53,325 nt of DNA from Gammaproteobacteria bacterium (GCA_024275295.1 JAJRZI010000008.1:1-53325); one strand, 5' to 3'. Counted from the stretch's first letter, positions 31,381-41,754 are shown. The notes: generated by a model from the letters alone, not told the origin. Translations and numbers: made by a program.

Positions 31381-31782
31381 CTACCAACAATTAGCCGTTG
31401 TTGCTGTTTTTTGTCCTAAATTATTAATACTCATTGTCGCACAGTCTGCATCACTGGCCTGAGCGTTGATTGCAGTAGCTGTTAGTGTGTATGTGCTGGC
31501 AGTCCGATTGGCAATAGAGATGGTGTAATAATTATCTGTAGTGTCTTCCGGGGCATTGAATGGCAATGTAGGACAGTTTGCTGCGTTTAGATAAGAGAGA
31601 TTTTCAGTAGCGCAACGTTCAAGTCGTTGAGCTGTTTCAAGCAGCGCCTGTGTGCCCAGTGAGCGGCGGGAGCTTAATACACTGTTTTGATAGGATGAGT
31701 AAGCTACACTGGCCAGTATTCCTATAATGGCCACAACAACCATCATTTCAATCAGTGAAAATCCACCTTGCCTTGTTTTCAT
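31381..31782 (-). CDS. pilE: Type IV pilin, PilE-like minor pilin
   Basis: A 133-residue prepilin: leader MKTRQGG, then the cleaved N-terminal FSLIEMMVVVAIIGILASVAYSSYQ with Glu5. The C-terminal globular part has a Cys pair (RCATENLSYLNAANCP) and a terminal-loop pair (DADCATM to TANCW). GAGGAAAGAAC precedes the ATG. Being last in the fimT-pilV-pilW-pilX-pilY1 operon, it matches the minor pilin PilE, which helps start pilus assembly and incorporate PilY1. Confidence 0.9.
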   Translation of the reverse strand: MKTRQGGFSLIEMMVVVAIIGILASVAYSSYQNSVLSSRRSLGTQALLETAQRLERCATENLSYLNAANCPTLPFNAPEDTTDNYYTISIANRTASTYTLTATAINAQASDADCATMSINNLGQKTATTANCW

Positions 31783-31828
31783 GTTCTTTCCTCATGTCCA
31801 GCTTATATGTATAAATAGACAGTAATAT

Positions 31829-31854
31829 GGGTGGACCACTGTTGTAGCCCACCC
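31829..31854. repeat. Hairpin between pilY1 and pilE
   Basis: GGGTGG (31829-31834) pairs with CCACCC (31849-31854) across a 14-base loop in the 93-bp gap. No T-run follows on the minus strand. It may mark an mRNA processing site or partial attenuation between the two genes. Confidence 0.3.
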
Positions 31855-31875
31855 GTATGGATATCAGATGAGATA

Positions 31876-34800
31876 TTACTTAGTGTCCTCTCTCCAATAT
31901 GTTCTGCTGTTGGTATCCTGAGTACCAGGGTCATACGTTTCAGGCCCGACAAGAACAACGGGTTGCCCTTCATCAGGCATCATGACCTGGGGTGAAGGTG
32001 GAATGCCCATGCGCCCCAACTGTTTCCTGCGATCATCTTTTGTCAGATTGTTATCGTCACCGATACCATCAAGATTCATAACTGGTGTGGCATCCCACAT
32101 GTTGACTATATAGAGATAGCCACCGCCCAGTGCGGCGCTGCAGGCAGAAGTCGGTGCCAGTGGTGCGTAGGTTGTGAAGAAGACAGAACCCTGGAATGTT
32201 ATGGGGTGGCTCAAGACCTTTTCGCCACTATCTTCCAGCTTTATATACCAGCCATGGTTTGCCTTCAAACTGGCGTTAGCGGCATCTTTTGCTGCTGCAG
32301 CGCCTTCGCCGATAATGTTGGCTGTGGCATCATAGAGATCCAGTTCTGTGTAGGTTGCATAATCGGGCTGGCCATCTTTATCCAGATCAAGAGGTGGGCC
32401 ATATATATCTGACAGACGAATATTATAGAACCTGTCTTCAATTACAGTATCCAGGGGGTGAGCGCGCCAGCCTGATCCAATAGAGAGTGAAAGTGACTGG
32501 TAACCACTTTTACTATGCAGTGCAATATCAGGCGCATAGTAGAACTTTCTGTTTTCCTGGGTTGTGGCGCCACCGAGATTAGCGATTACTGCACCACTAA
32601 TGAGTGATGCCCCGGATTGACCGTGATTAATATCGAATCTCCATATCTGTGACCCCATGTCGCCGACATAGAGCTGGTCAGCTTTGCCATCAAGATCGAT
32701 ATCAACAATGCTGATATTTGATGGAATGCTGTAGTCCATATCGCTAAAGGTTTTGGTAAAGCCAATGCCGGGGCCACCAGACCAGATCAAGGCGCCTGTT
32801 GTTGCATTGACGATGAATATGGCCCGACCTTCAGAGTCTGGAGTGCGGACGGTGTTCGTGTCATTATCCGAATCATATCCACCTGCAAAGATGAGTACGT
32901 CTGTCTCTGTGCCACCAACATCAATTTTTGTATGTTGGGGGGCAGACCATGTCTGTGCAAGCTCTGCAAAGTCGCCCACTCCCCCCTGAATTTTCCATTT
33001 CAGTGTAGGGGCTGTGCGATCTGTTACATCCAGTGCGTAGTAGAAATTACCACCACGACGCATTCCGAAGTAGATGTAGACATGGTCGCCGTCGGCAGCA
33101 GATATCTTTAAATCATTGTTAATATCCTCTACCCAGGCAGTAACCTGCCCATCCAGCCCGTAGGTGTGTGCTACTGCAGCTGAGTTTACATATAGGCCGT
33201 TAAGGTTGGCCAGCAGATCCTGTGGTATGAATGCAAACTCTTCAACACCTGTTGTGGTATTGATCGCATGTAGAAAGCCCTCATTGGTGCCAGCGAATAC
33301 GGTTGAATCCGGGTTGGCATCTGTGCCCCCGTAGGTGATGATGATGGGGCGGGAGTGCAGTGGGTCGCCCATTTGCATGCGGTCTTCCGTGCTGTCTCCA
33401 TTCTTATCCTCATCCTTGACATCAATGCCGCGTGCCCACTGTATGAGTGTCTCTCTGTAGGCGTCAGATTCACCTTCAATGCTAAGCAGGGCTTTTGTAA
33501 TATCAGCCGTGGCCTCATGGAAGGTCAGCATGCTGAGATCATCTGCATTGGTGAAGAGGTTGCGGCTGGCAGATGTTGGCAGACGTGAGGCGGCACCACC
33601 CTCTACAATTGAGTTGCCATCTATTTCTGCTGACCACCAGCTTTGAGAGGTTGCCTTAAAGTGCCCGGTTGAGCTATCAACGGCATCGGCGCCATTTGCA
33701 TCAACAACCCGGGTTGCCTCTGTCTCACTGCCATACAGTCCGTAGCGTTTCATATTGCCCTGCCAGCGCGTTGCATCGGAAGGCTTGAACAGTGAAAAGT
33801 AGACCTCGTTTCGATGTGCCAACCGGTTGAAGTGGTTGACAGTGGCGCCAGGTGCCACGAAGGTCGTATCGACAGAGAGAATCTCACGGATAATATTCTG
33901 AAAGACTGTTGTCAGTTCGGCAGCAGTAGAGGCTGAGTGGTACTCACCATCACCGACTTGAGCAAGGTCTTTAAGGAAATTGACAGCTGTATTTTGGCCG
34001 CCTTCGCTGAGATTAAATCCAATGGTGTAGGTTCTAATATTCTGTGAACCTGGGAAGATGCCTGATTGATCTGCGCTGGCCATCCACTCAACAAGCTCGC
34101 GGCCACACTTTTCGCCGGTATTTGCTGCACCCGTGCAGTTGCCTCCTGTCAGCCCTGGAATAATGCCGTCAGAGTGGTTGCTGTTGGCTTGCCCGTCGGT
34201 TAGCAGAACAATGTGGCTGGATTGGCACTGGTCTTCAATAGGTGCTGTATAGACAGCATCTCCTGTTATCTCTTCAGTACCACAAAAGACGGAATTCAGG
34301 TCGGCATCGGTGCATCTTGGATCACGAAAGAGAGAGCCGCCTGTATAGGATGAAGGGTGGCTGACGCGGCCATACTTTTTCTGGTTGCCACGGGTTCTGC
34401 CATAGACGACATCAGCGCCACGGTAATATTGTGAGGCCTCGTAGAGGGTGTCAACAATAGGGGTGTATCCTCCTGGCCTGAAGTCATCAACAAGGTCATG
34501 CAACTTGTTGCGAACAGTGTATTCTGCTGCACTGGCTACGCCGCCAAACTGAACCTTTATCTTCAAGAGTGCTGCGCCACCTGCAGAGGAGTTATAGGTG
34601 TAGGCGCGGCGATCATATGAACCTGATGCCTCTACAATCAATGCTAAATCATTGTTGGCCAGCCAGGCGGCATTATTAACAATCCCTTGAATCAGGCTCT
34701 TGATGTCGGGTGACTCGTACGTGCCGTTTGCAGTCCAGTCAGTCGGTGACCAGCTGACCGATCCTGTTGTGGGGCGGCTGCTGATATCGCTATTTGAAGA

Positions 34801-36519
34801 TGAAAAGGCATCTGCATTTCCACTGTTTTCACCTTTTAGTGTGATGGTCATGCTACCTGTATCATTACTTTTTGCGGTGAGCTGTAGTCTGGCCTCCATG
34901 ATCTGTGCACCTTGATTTATACGGACATTTTCAAAGCGTACACCATTGGTTTGGCTGGATTGGATATTAAAGACTGTGCCAGTCAGTGACATGCCGCCGC
35001 TGCTATACTCTTCGGCGTCATTGGTTGACTCATCTACACGATAGTAGAGCCACTCATTGATACAGCCGCCACCTGCAGTGATGGAATCCGGGTCATAGGT
35101 GATCTTTAAGACAGGCGCCTTGGTTGGATCACCATCATAGCTGTATGCAACCCGGTTATTGGTGACAGCACTTGAGATTGCAAATGCCATGGCGTTGTTT
35201 CCACACCAGCCTGCCCGATCTACGACCTCCTGTACAACGGTGGAGAGATCAGCTGTCTGATAGGTTTCATCACTGGTCCAGGCATCTGGTGTCCAGGCAA
35301 CACTATTGGCTGTTTTTGCCCGCATGCTGATATCTCCGGCCCCAGAGCCAAAGATTGCGGCATCATCATCATCCATGCCTTTTACGGTCAGGGTGACGGC
35401 GTCAGAGGCGGATTGTGCAGCGGTAAATTCTATGGCAGCACTTAAAATAGTGGCACCCTGTGGAATGGCAACATTTGTGAAACGTAGTCCAGTTGTTTGC
35501 GCCTCTGGAGCTGCAGCTGTATAGGTGACTTCCAGTTCTGCTGCTTTAGCGGCGCTGCTTCTGTAACGGTGTGACCTTCTTCTGGGGTTTGAGCCGGTGC
35601 CGGAGACCCATGTCTCGATAAATGTTAGATGATTGCCTGAAGCCCAATCACCACGGTTGATGATCTCTTGCACAATAGAGGAGAGATCGGGTGAGTAGTA
35701 GACATCATCTTTTATCCAAGCGGCGGGTTCCCAGTCTACGGTGGCCGTAGTTGGCACACGGTTAGAGGGGGGGTTGCCACTGTTGAGCTGGGGAGAGTCA
35801 CTCTGGTCATCACCATAGAAACGTAGCTTGACATCCTTTGAGTCGGATCTTACGGCGGTAAATTTTACCTTTGCACTGTTGATTGTGGCGGGTTTGGGGA
35901 TGGTTATGTTTTTAAAACGCAGACCGTTGATCTGATCATTCTCCATATTCCAGTGGGTGCCCCATTTGGATACGCTGCCAGAAAGATACTCCTCCAGGTC
36001 ATCATATTTGTCATCAATCTTGCTTGTGACAGTGGTTTGTCCTCCACCGGATGCACCATAGGCCATCTCCAAATGTGTGCTTGCCAGGCTCATTGCCATG
36101 AGAGCGCCAACCTCTTCTGCATCATTGCTGCTTTCAGTGATGGTTGCGGTGATTGATCCTCCTGATTCTTCTGGTGCTGCAGTTGCTATGGCTTCATCAA
36201 CGTAACTTACGGGGAACAGGATAGGACCGCCTGGATTGTTGAAACGCATCAGGCCAATATTGACATTGGTTACGCTGTTGAGCAGCCCATGCAGTGCAAG
36301 CTTCATATTTTCCATACGGTTTAATGAAGTTCCGGGCACATTTGAACTCATTGAGCCTGAGCTATCGAGAATGAATAGCACATTGGGGTGGACTGTTTCG
36401 GCAGCTGGTGGTGCGCCAAAAAATACTTCTGTATCGTCGGCATAGAGCGGTGATCCTACTATCAATGAATAGAGTAGTCCGCCAAGTAAAGCGCGTGTTT
36501 TAAGCCTGTTTTTAAACAT
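31876..36519 (-). CDS. pilY1: Type IV pilus tip protein PilY1 with three repeated modules in its VWA domain
   Basis: A 1547-residue secreted protein (signal peptide ending near SPLYA, residue 27). The start at 36519 has AGGAAGGTG before it. A von Willebrand A domain begins with VLFILDSSGSMS (MIDAS Asp52, Ser54, Ser56) and resumes at about 665 with LLTDGQ further on. Between these are three related modules of about 140-155 residues (about 178-335, 342-476, 500-657), each with an NGLRFxNxxI start, an xVxWxPxxW centre and a SPDLSSIVQEI-like helix. The C-terminal half is the PilY1 beta-propeller (TVFAGTNEGFLHAINTTTG, VYIYFGMRRGGNFYYALDVTD, LYVGDMGSQIWRFDI). PilY1 acts in pilus assembly, adhesion and surface sensing. 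Confidence 0.93.
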   Translation of the reverse strand: MFKNRLKTRALLGGLLYSLIVGSPLYADDTEVFFGAPPAAETVHPNVLFILDSSGSMSSNVPGTSLNRMENMKLALHGLLNSVTNVNIGLMRFNNPGGPILFPVSYVDEAIATAAPEESGGSITATITESSNDAEEVGALMAMSLASTHLEMAYGASGGGQTTVTSKIDDKYDDLEEYLSGSVSKWGTHWNMENDQINGLRFKNITIPKPATINSAKVKFTAVRSDSKDVKLRFYGDDQSDSPQLNSGNPPSNRVPTTATVDWEPAAWIKDDVYYSPDLSSIVQEIINRGDWASGNHLTFIETWVSGTGSNPRRRSHRYRSSAAKAAELEVTYTAAAPEAQTTGLRFTNVAIPQGATILSAAIEFTAAQSASDAVTLTVKGMDDDDAAIFGSGAGDISMRAKTANSVAWTPDAWTSDETYQTADLSTVVQEVVDRAGWCGNNAMAFAISSAVTNNRVAYSYDGDPTKAPVLKITYDPDSITAGGGCINEWLYYRVDESTNDAEEYSSGGMSLTGTVFNIQSSQTNGVRFENVRINQGAQIMEARLQLTAKSNDTGSMTITLKGENSGNADAFSSSNSDISSRPTTGSVSWSPTDWTANGTYESPDIKSLIQGIVNNAAWLANNDLALIVEASGSYDRRAYTYNSSAGGAALLKIKVQFGGVASAAEYTVRNKLHDLVDDFRPGGYTPIVDTLYEASQYYRGADVVYGRTRGNQKKYGRVSHPSSYTGGSLFRDPRCTDADLNSVFCGTEEITGDAVYTAPIEDQCQSSHIVLLTDGQANSNHSDGIIPGLTGGNCTGAANTGEKCGRELVEWMASADQSGIFPGSQNIRTYTIGFNLSEGGQNTAVNFLKDLAQVGDGEYHSASTAAELTTVFQNIIREILSVDTTFVAPGATVNHFNRLAHRNEVYFSLFKPSDATRWQGNMKRYGLYGSETEATRVVDANGADAVDSSTGHFKATSQSWWSAEIDGNSIVEGGAASRLPTSASRNLFTNADDLSMLTFHEATADITKALLSIEGESDAYRETLIQWARGIDVKDEDKNGDSTEDRMQMGDPLHSRPIIITYGGTDANPDSTVFAGTNEGFLHAINTTTGVEEFAFIPQDLLANLNGLYVNSAAVAHTYGLDGQVTAWVEDINNDLKISAADGDHVYIYFGMRRGGNFYYALDVTDRTAPTLKWKIQGGVGDFAELAQTWSAPQHTKIDVGGTETDVLIFAGGYDSDNDTNTVRTPDSEGRAIFIVNATTGALIWSGGPGIGFTKTFSDMDYSIPSNISIVDIDLDGKADQLYVGDMGSQIWRFDINHGQSGASLISGAVIANLGGATTQENRKFYYAPDIALHSKSGYQSLSLSIGSGWRAHPLDTVIEDRFYNIRLSDIYGPPLDLDKDGQPDYATYTELDLYDATANIIGEGAAAAKDAANASLKANHGWYIKLEDSGEKVLSHPITFQGSVFFTTYAPLAPTSACSAALGGGYLYIVNMWDATPVMNLDGIGDDNNLTKDDRRKQLGRMGIPPSPQVMMPDEGQPVVLVGPETYDPGTQDTNSRTYWREDTK

Positions 36520-36542
36520 AATACACCTTCCTGATAGGTGGT

Positions 36543-37001
36543 TTAATTTGGAGCAGTCCACTGGATGCCCTGGGCCACATTTGATTCGGATACGATGGTT
36601 GAGTCGCTACGTTGTATTCTGCCTCTACCCGTAACCTCAAAGACGTAAGCGACAAAACCACTGCCCTGTACAATTGAAAAACCACCGGAGGTATTTGTGC
36701 GGCCTCTCTGTCTGATAGTGGCTTCTGCCGTGATTGAATTATCGGTATTGAACTGAGGTGCTATATCCAGTGTTGTAGATGAAAGTGATGCAGTGGCAAA
36801 ATTAGCAGAGTTGTTTAACACCTCTTCAACTGCACTTTCAGCGGTTTGAAAGGCAACTGAATGTTGGGCAGATGCGGCGGCCATCTTCTCTTGCATTGTC
36901 GATGATTGAAATGAGCTGGTTGCAAGTGCTGTTAGCAGTAAAAGGATGATGAGCGTAGTGATGAGAATGGCGCCCTCTTGTTTTGCTATTGTGCTGTTCA
37001 T
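36543..37001 (-). CDS. pilX: Minor pilin assembly protein PilX
   Basis: A 152-residue protein with an N-terminal hydrophobic helix after KQEGAILITTLIILLLLTALATSS, then the conserved MQEKMAAASAQHSVAFQTAESAVEE of the PilX N-terminal domain. It lacks the GFTL-type prepilin site, as is normal for PilX. It is 23 bases before pilY1 and 2 bases after pilW. Confidence 0.9.
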   Translation of the reverse strand: MNSTIAKQEGAILITTLIILLLLTALATSSFQSSTMQEKMAAASAQHSVAFQTAESAVEEVLNNSANFATASLSSTTLDIAPQFNTDNSITAEATIRQRGRTNTSGGFSIVQGSGFVAYVFEVTGRGRIQRSDSTIVSESNVAQGIQWTAPN

Positions 37002-37003
37002 AG

Positions 37004-38092
37004 TTATAACCTCGAACGGCGGTTTCTAATGCTGACTGCCGTATTGAATCTGCGACGCATACGCCTGTCATTGCCATGTGCGGCGTCCCCTGTTGCAGGT
37101 ATTGTAATGCCGGCAAGGGTATAGCTTGTGGTGTCGTCAGTTGCTCTTACAAGTTCTGTTGAGGCTGCCAGCAGGCCTATTTTTACGGAAACAATTTGAT
37201 CAAAATCTGCGGGTAAAATATTTTCTGCAGAGTTGAATTGCATGTTGCCAGGGGTGCCAGTGCCATACATAAGTTGCATATTTTCAACGCCAGCCAATAG
37301 CTCTGTAGCTACAAGGGTACCTGCGGCATCAACCGTACCGTTGCTGGAGAAAAGTGCGGTAATAGGCGTGCCGTCTGGTAGTGTGCGTGCAGGGTTGAAT
37401 GTGTTGCCTATAAAATAGATATTGCTATTGAATTTAAGGATGCTGGCATCTGTAGTAAAGCTGCCAGTGAGTGTGCCATCAAATGTTAATGGGCCTCCAC
37501 CAGCGACCGGGTCGTTGGTTCTTGTGACAATATTAGCTTTTGTACAATCAGTAATAATAAATTGTTCACCCTTCAGAATATTGGTTGAAACATCGCCATC
37601 AACTAATGTCACTGTTCCAGCGTTACTGGCAATATCACCAGTAGGTGGTGACCCCTGGGTATCAGCAAACTGTATTGCAATAACATCGGTTCCAGACTTT
37701 ACATAATTAACAATGTTCTGAATGTCGGAATCAGCACTATCTGCCCAGCCGGGTGCTGACGTGTCATAGCCTCTTATAGCTACATCGCGAAACGGATATT
37801 CAGTGTTACCTGTTGCTGTTACTAAAGAGACCTGGCTGGCAGCATCCGGGTCATTTGGGTCTGCCTGGTGTCGGGTGCATCCCTGATAGCCGGCCATGCG
37901 GATGTCTTGTGATAAAATATCCAGTCCGATACGCCCCGTCTCCTGCAGATCACTGATAGCGCCGGTAGAGCGAAAAGCCTGGTTTTGACTGGAAAAGAGA
38001 GAGATTACCCCTAGTGCCGCAAGCATGCTGAGCACCAGGCTGATCATCAACTCTATAAGAGTGAACCCTCGTTGAAGGGATGCATATTTCAT
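37004..38092 (-). CDS. pilW: Minor pilin PilW
   Basis: A 362-residue prepilin with the start at the ATG ending at 38092 (MKYASLQRG, then FTLIELMISLVLSMLAALG). After the N-terminal helix comes the PilW signature ISDLQETGRIGLDILSQDIRMAGYQGC and a long beta-rich globular domain ending in an arginine-rich tail (RRMRRRFNTAVSIRNRRSRL by composition). The frame extends 98 residues upstream into pilV without meaning. It is one base after the pilV stop. Confidence 0.92.
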   Translation of the reverse strand: MKYASLQRGFTLIELMISLVLSMLAALGVISLFSSQNQAFRSTGAISDLQETGRIGLDILSQDIRMAGYQGCTRHQADPNDPDAASQVSLVTATGNTEYPFRDVAIRGYDTSAPGWADSADSDIQNIVNYVKSGTDVIAIQFADTQGSPPTGDIASNAGTVTLVDGDVSTNILKGEQFIITDCTKANIVTRTNDPVAGGGPLTFDGTLTGSFTTDASILKFNSNIYFIGNTFNPARTLPDGTPITALFSSNGTVDAAGTLVATELLAGVENMQLMYGTGTPGNMQFNSAENILPADFDQIVSVKIGLLAASTELVRATDDTTSYTLAGITIPATGDAAHGNDRRMRRRFNTAVSIRNRRSRL

Positions 38093-38093
38093 A

Positions 38094-38603
38094 TCAAAGC
38101 ACCATCGTAATAGTAAATGTCTTTGTTGCCGGGTTGCCTGCGTCGGTATGCCGGGTTGCCATTTCAGTCCAGCTGATAACCACTGAGAAGGTGCCTGCAT
38201 TGTTGGTGACTGTTCCGAATGCGCCGTTTGGCAAGGTAGGTGTATAGGCGGCACCCAAAGCATAAACATCTTGAAAGTGATCAGTCCATTCGCGGATATC
38301 TTGGTTGGCAATTTGTATGGCAGTGCAGGGGGCGGCTGCACATCCTTGATCTGCAGGGACATCATTTCTTGAGTCGATAACATCATAGTTGCCAGCGATC
38401 ACACCGTCCTGATTTGTTCGCATTCTATCAATGATGTCATTGGCTACAGCAACGGCTTGGCTTCTTAGATAGGCATCCTGGTTGTAACGCATGGATGTTG
38501 TCTGCATGCCAGCTAACCCTAGCAGTCCAAGTGACAATATGACTGTGGATACCAGCACCTCTACGAGTGTGAATCCTGATTGAGATTTGATGTTATGTTT
38601 CAT
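38094..38603 (-). CDS. pilV: Minor pilin PilV
   Basis: A 169-residue prepilin starting MKHNIKSQSG, then FTLVEVLVSTVILSLGLLGLAGMQ, the typical PilV N terminus. SQAVAVANDIIDRMRTN and the C-terminal FSVVISWTE motif are also standard for PilV. It lies between fimT and pilW with very short gaps, so it is cotranscribed. Confidence 0.92.
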   Translation of the reverse strand: MKHNIKSQSGFTLVEVLVSTVILSLGLLGLAGMQTTSMRYNQDAYLRSQAVAVANDIIDRMRTNQDGVIAGNYDVIDSRNDVPADQGCAAAPCTAIQIANQDIREWTDHFQDVYALGAAYTPTLPNGAFGTVTNNAGTFSVVISWTEMATRHTDAGNPATKTFTITMVL

Positions 38604-38619
38604 TGTGATCTCTTTACTG

Positions 38620-39114
38620 TTACGGACAGGCAAAGTTGCGTACAGTGAGTATGACTTTGCCCGTTGCAGTGATCATGAATTGACGGCCATCATCATTGGA
38701 ATTGGTTTCGCATACGTTAAAATTACCTGCTACAGCAGGGCTGGTGTAACCGCGTGAGAGAAAAGTGATGGTCGTGATATTGGCATCACTATCCATAGTG
38801 AGATTGCCATTAAATGAATCCAGCTCAGCAATGACCTCATTAGTGGTGGTGTCTTTCATTTGAACACCTCCTCCCCATTCATTATTGTTATCTCCTGATC
38901 AGCTGATAACCTGAACGGTATGTTGTCTTTTAACGGCTTCTGCACGTGCCAGCATCAGGAATGAGGCGAAGCTGTTAACCTGTGTTGTCATCCTTGTACT
39001 ATGGGTGGTGCTGCGGAATGATGGTACGGCTACTGCTATAAGAATAATTGCAACAGCCAGTGTTACCATTAATTCAACCAGTGTAAATCCGCTACTGTTT
39101 TTTGGCTGCTTCAT
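38620..39114 (-). pseudogene. fimT: FimT/FimU-like minor pilin split by an in-frame TGA
   Basis: The first part encodes MKQPKNSSG, then FTLVELMVTLAVAIILIAVAVPSF, ending QHTVQVIS at a TGA at 38899-38901 (TCA on the plus strand). The same frame continues with SGDNNNEWGGGVQMKDT and ends ITATGKVILTVRNFACP, the expected C-terminal half of a GspH/FimT-type minor pilin. Joined, the product is about 164 residues, normal for the family. As it is the first gene of the operon, loss could reduce pilus initiation. It may also be a base-call error. Confidence 0.8.
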
Positions 39115-39496
39115 GGATGATCATTCCTTAAGTTAATGGCCAATATGCATAAAAGTTTTGTTAAAAATAGATACGTTACAGACGGGCCTTGTTATCTAGA
39201 GTATTCGGACTAAAGGGGGAAAACTTGAACGGAGTTCACACTTTTGTGGCCGGGAAAGCGGGTGCAGCAGGCAGAGGGTGCCGTTTTTTTATGAAAATGT
39301 AAGGCATATAGGAATGCCGTTCTTTTTTGCAGGAGAAAATCAGGGTATTTCAGGGGGGATGATATTTCCGTGCCGTTTGTCTGAAAAAATGCCCGTTGAG
39401 TGGCAACAGGATGCTAATTCATACAAATTACAGAAATGTTAGCAAGAATATTTGGCATTGTGACAATGTATTCAAAGTGACTACACGGATGGAGTG
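39115..39496. other. 382-bp intergenic region between glgB end and fimT start, with two terminator-like hairpins on the plus strand
   Basis: No gene was found. On the plus strand GGCA-gaggg-TGCC followed by seven Ts (39270-39290) and GGCAT-atagg-AATGCC followed by a T-rich run (39303-39328) look like tandem terminators. No plus-strand gene precedes them, and both flanking genes are on the minus strand. A short plus-strand RNA is possible. The minor pilin promoter should also lie here, but I saw no clear sigma-70 or sigma-54 match. Confidence 0.4.
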
Positions 39497-41689
39497 CTAA
39501 ATGTTATGTGCCAAAATGATTGCGCCGAGAGGTGGCAATGTAAGCGTGGCTGAATGGCCTCTGTTCATCCACGGTGTGGGTTCGCTATTGACGCCTCCAA
39601 CGTTACCCAGATTGCTGCCACCATAAAGCTCGGAATCTGAATTAAGCAGTTCACGATAGAAGCCGGCCTGAGGCAGACCAATGCGGTAATTGGTTCGGGG
39701 TACAGGAGTGAAGTTCAATATCACAATAATATTGTGCCCCTGTTTGTCCTTGCGCAGATAACTGAGAATGGATTGACTGGCATCATGGCAGTCGACCCAT
39801 TCAAAACCATTGTGTTCAAATTCAATCTCATGCAGCGCATCTGTGTCTTTATACAGGTGATTAAGGTCGCTGATGAGAGACATAATGCCTTGGTGCTGAG
39901 GGCGTTCCAGAAGATACCAATCCAATGCTGTTGCATCGTTCCATTCGCGGCCCTGTGCAAACTCACCACCCATAAAGAGAAGCTTCTTGCCAGGATAGGT
40001 GAACATGTAGGTGTAGAGTAGGCGCAGTGAGGCGAATTTTTGCCAGCTATCACCTGGCATTTTATCCAGCATGGAGCCTTTGCCATGCACTACCTCATCA
40101 TGAGAGAAGGGGAGGACGAAATTCTCGGTAAAGGTGTAGAGTAGCCCAAAGGTCAGCAGGTCATGGTGATAGTGTCGATGGATAGGGTCTTGGCTGAGAT
40201 AGGATAGCGTGTCGTGCATCCACCCCATGTTCCATTTCATGCTGAAACCCAGTCCGCCAAGCCAGGTGGGACGGGATACCTGAGGCCAGGCAGTGGATTC
40301 CTCTGCAATGATCATGGCGCCAGGAAACTGCTCATGGGTGATGATGTTAAGCTGCTTTAGAAACTCGACAGCTTCCAGGTTTTCCCTTCCCCCGTGTTCA
40401 TTGGGCACCCAGTCACCTGGCTCTCTGGAGTAGTCCAGATAAAGCATAGAGGCGACGGCATCGACCCGTAGGCCATCCAGGTGAAACTCCTCCATCCAGT
40501 AGACGGCGCTGGCCAGCAGGAAGTTTTGCACCTCTTTGCGGCCATAATTGAAGATCAGTGTACCCCAGTCGCGGTGCTCTCCACGGCGTGGATCTTCGTG
40601 CTCATAGAGTGCAGTGCCATCGAACCGCCCCAGGGCATGCTCATCCTTGGGGAAGTGTGCGGGTACCCAATCAAGAATGATACCGATGCCCCGTTGATGC
40701 AGATGATCGACAAAATAACGAAAGTCATCCGGCGTGCCAAAACGGCTGGTTGGGGCGAAATAGCCGGTGGTCTGGTAGCCCCATGAGGCATCGAAGGGGT
40801 GCTCGGTGATGGGCAGTAGCTCGATGTGGGTGAACCCCAGCCTGCAGACATGATCAGCGAGACGATGTGCCAGCTCCCGGTAATTCAGAAAGTGGTTGTT
40901 TTCATCCTTTTGCCAGGAGCCGAGGTGTACCTCGTAGATGGAGAGTGGTGCCTGTTGCCAATCGTGTTGGTTCCGCTGTTGTATCCACCGTTGGTCATTC
41001 CAGTCATATTGGGTTTCTGCTGTGATGATGCAGGCAGTGTCAGGCCGGAGTTGAAACTGGTTGCCATAAGTGTCGGTTTTAATCAGCACCTCTCCAGTGT
41101 GGCTGCGAATTTCAAATTTATAGAAGGCTCCGGGTTCCAGGTTAGGGATAAACAGCTCCCAGATGCCGGAACCACCACGGCAACGCATGGGGTGAACGCG
41201 GCCGTCCCACTGGTTGAAGTCGCCAATAACGCTGACCCGTTCGGCATTGGGAGCCCAGAGGGCAAACAGGATGCCGTCAATGCCATCGGCCTGATGGGGG
41301 TGCGCGCCAAGAATGCGGTAGGCATGCCAATGTTTCCCTTCACCCAACAGGTGTAGATCAAAATTCTCCAGCTGAGGAGGAAAGCTGTAGGGGTCATGCT
41401 GGGTATGTTGCTGGCCGTGGCTGTCCTGCCATGTCACCTGATAGTGGTCTGCTGTTTCCGTTGCTTCGCCGTGCCACTCGAAGAGATCGGTATTGGGAAT
41501 GCGGGTCAGAGGCTGGGTGATCCCTTCAATACTGACCTGTTCGGCCTGTGGAAGAAAGAGCAGGATCAATGCCTTGCTGCCCCTCCGGTGGTATCCCAAT
41601 ACTGAAAAAGGGTCATGGTGGCGGGCCTCAATAATCCGCTGTAGTGAATTGCCGAGTGTCTGCTTTGAGGTTTGTCTGTTTGAAGCCAT
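39497..41689 (-). CDS. glgB: 1,4-alpha-glucan branching enzyme
   Basis: A 730-residue GH13 enzyme adding alpha-1,6 branches to glycogen. The N-terminal CBM48-type domains include [11 protein letters not shown] and [22 protein letters not shown]. In the catalytic barrel the nucleophile Asp410 is in [13 protein letters not shown], the acid/base Glu463 in [10 protein letters not shown] and the third carboxylate Asp531 in [13 protein letters not shown]; their spacing equals that of the E. coli enzyme (405, 458, 526). It is divergent from glgC, whose product feeds the same pathway. glgA is not in the window. Confidence 0.97.
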   Translation of the reverse strand: MASNRQTSKQTLGNSLQRIIEARHHDPFSVLGYHRRGSKALILLFLPQAEQVSIEGITQPLTRIPNTDLFEWHGEATETADHYQVTWQDSHGQQHTQHDPYSFPPQLENFDLHLLGEGKHWHAYRILGAHPHQADGIDGILFALWAPNAERVSVIGDFNQWDGRVHPMRCRGGSGIWELFIPNLEPGAFYKFEIRSHTGEVLIKTDTYGNQFQLRPDTACIITAETQYDWNDQRWIQQRNQHDWQQAPLSIYEVHLGSWQKDENNHFLNYRELAHRLADHVCRLGFTHIELLPITEHPFDASWGYQTTGYFAPTSRFGTPDDFRYFVDHLHQRGIGIILDWVPAHFPKDEHALGRFDGTALYEHEDPRRGEHRDWGTLIFNYGRKEVQNFLLASAVYWMEEFHLDGLRVDAVASMLYLDYSREPGDWVPNEHGGRENLEAVEFLKQLNIITHEQFPGAMIIAEESTAWPQVSRPTWLGGLGFSMKWNMGWMHDTLSYLSQDPIHRHYHHDLLTFGLLYTFTENFVLPFSHDEVVHGKGSMLDKMPGDSWQKFASLRLLYTYMFTYPGKKLLFMGGEFAQGREWNDATALDWYLLERPQHQGIMSLISDLNHLYKDTDALHEIEFEHNGFEWVDCHDASQSILSYLRKDKQGHNIIVILNFTPVPRTNYRIGLPQAGFYRELLNSDSELYGGSNLGNVGGVNSEPTPWMNRGHSATLTLPPLGAIILAHNI

Positions 41690-41728
41690 CAGATGAGGTG
41701 CCGGGGGAGTGAAATTAATCAGATATCC

Positions 41729-41754
41729 TATCCTGTGGGTGCCATATCAGGATA
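41729..41754. promoter_or_regulatory. Inverted repeat in the glgB/glgC divergent gap
   Basis: TATCCTG (41729-41735) and CAGGATA (41748-41754) form a 7-bp dyad with a 12-base spacer, central in the 146-bp gap between the divergent genes. It may be an operator for joint control of glycogen synthesis; this is inference from position. Confidence 0.35.

Noticed and set aside
40826-41356. 176-residue plus-strand frame inside glgB
   Set aside because: Antisense shadow of a gene whose catalytic residues are all intact.
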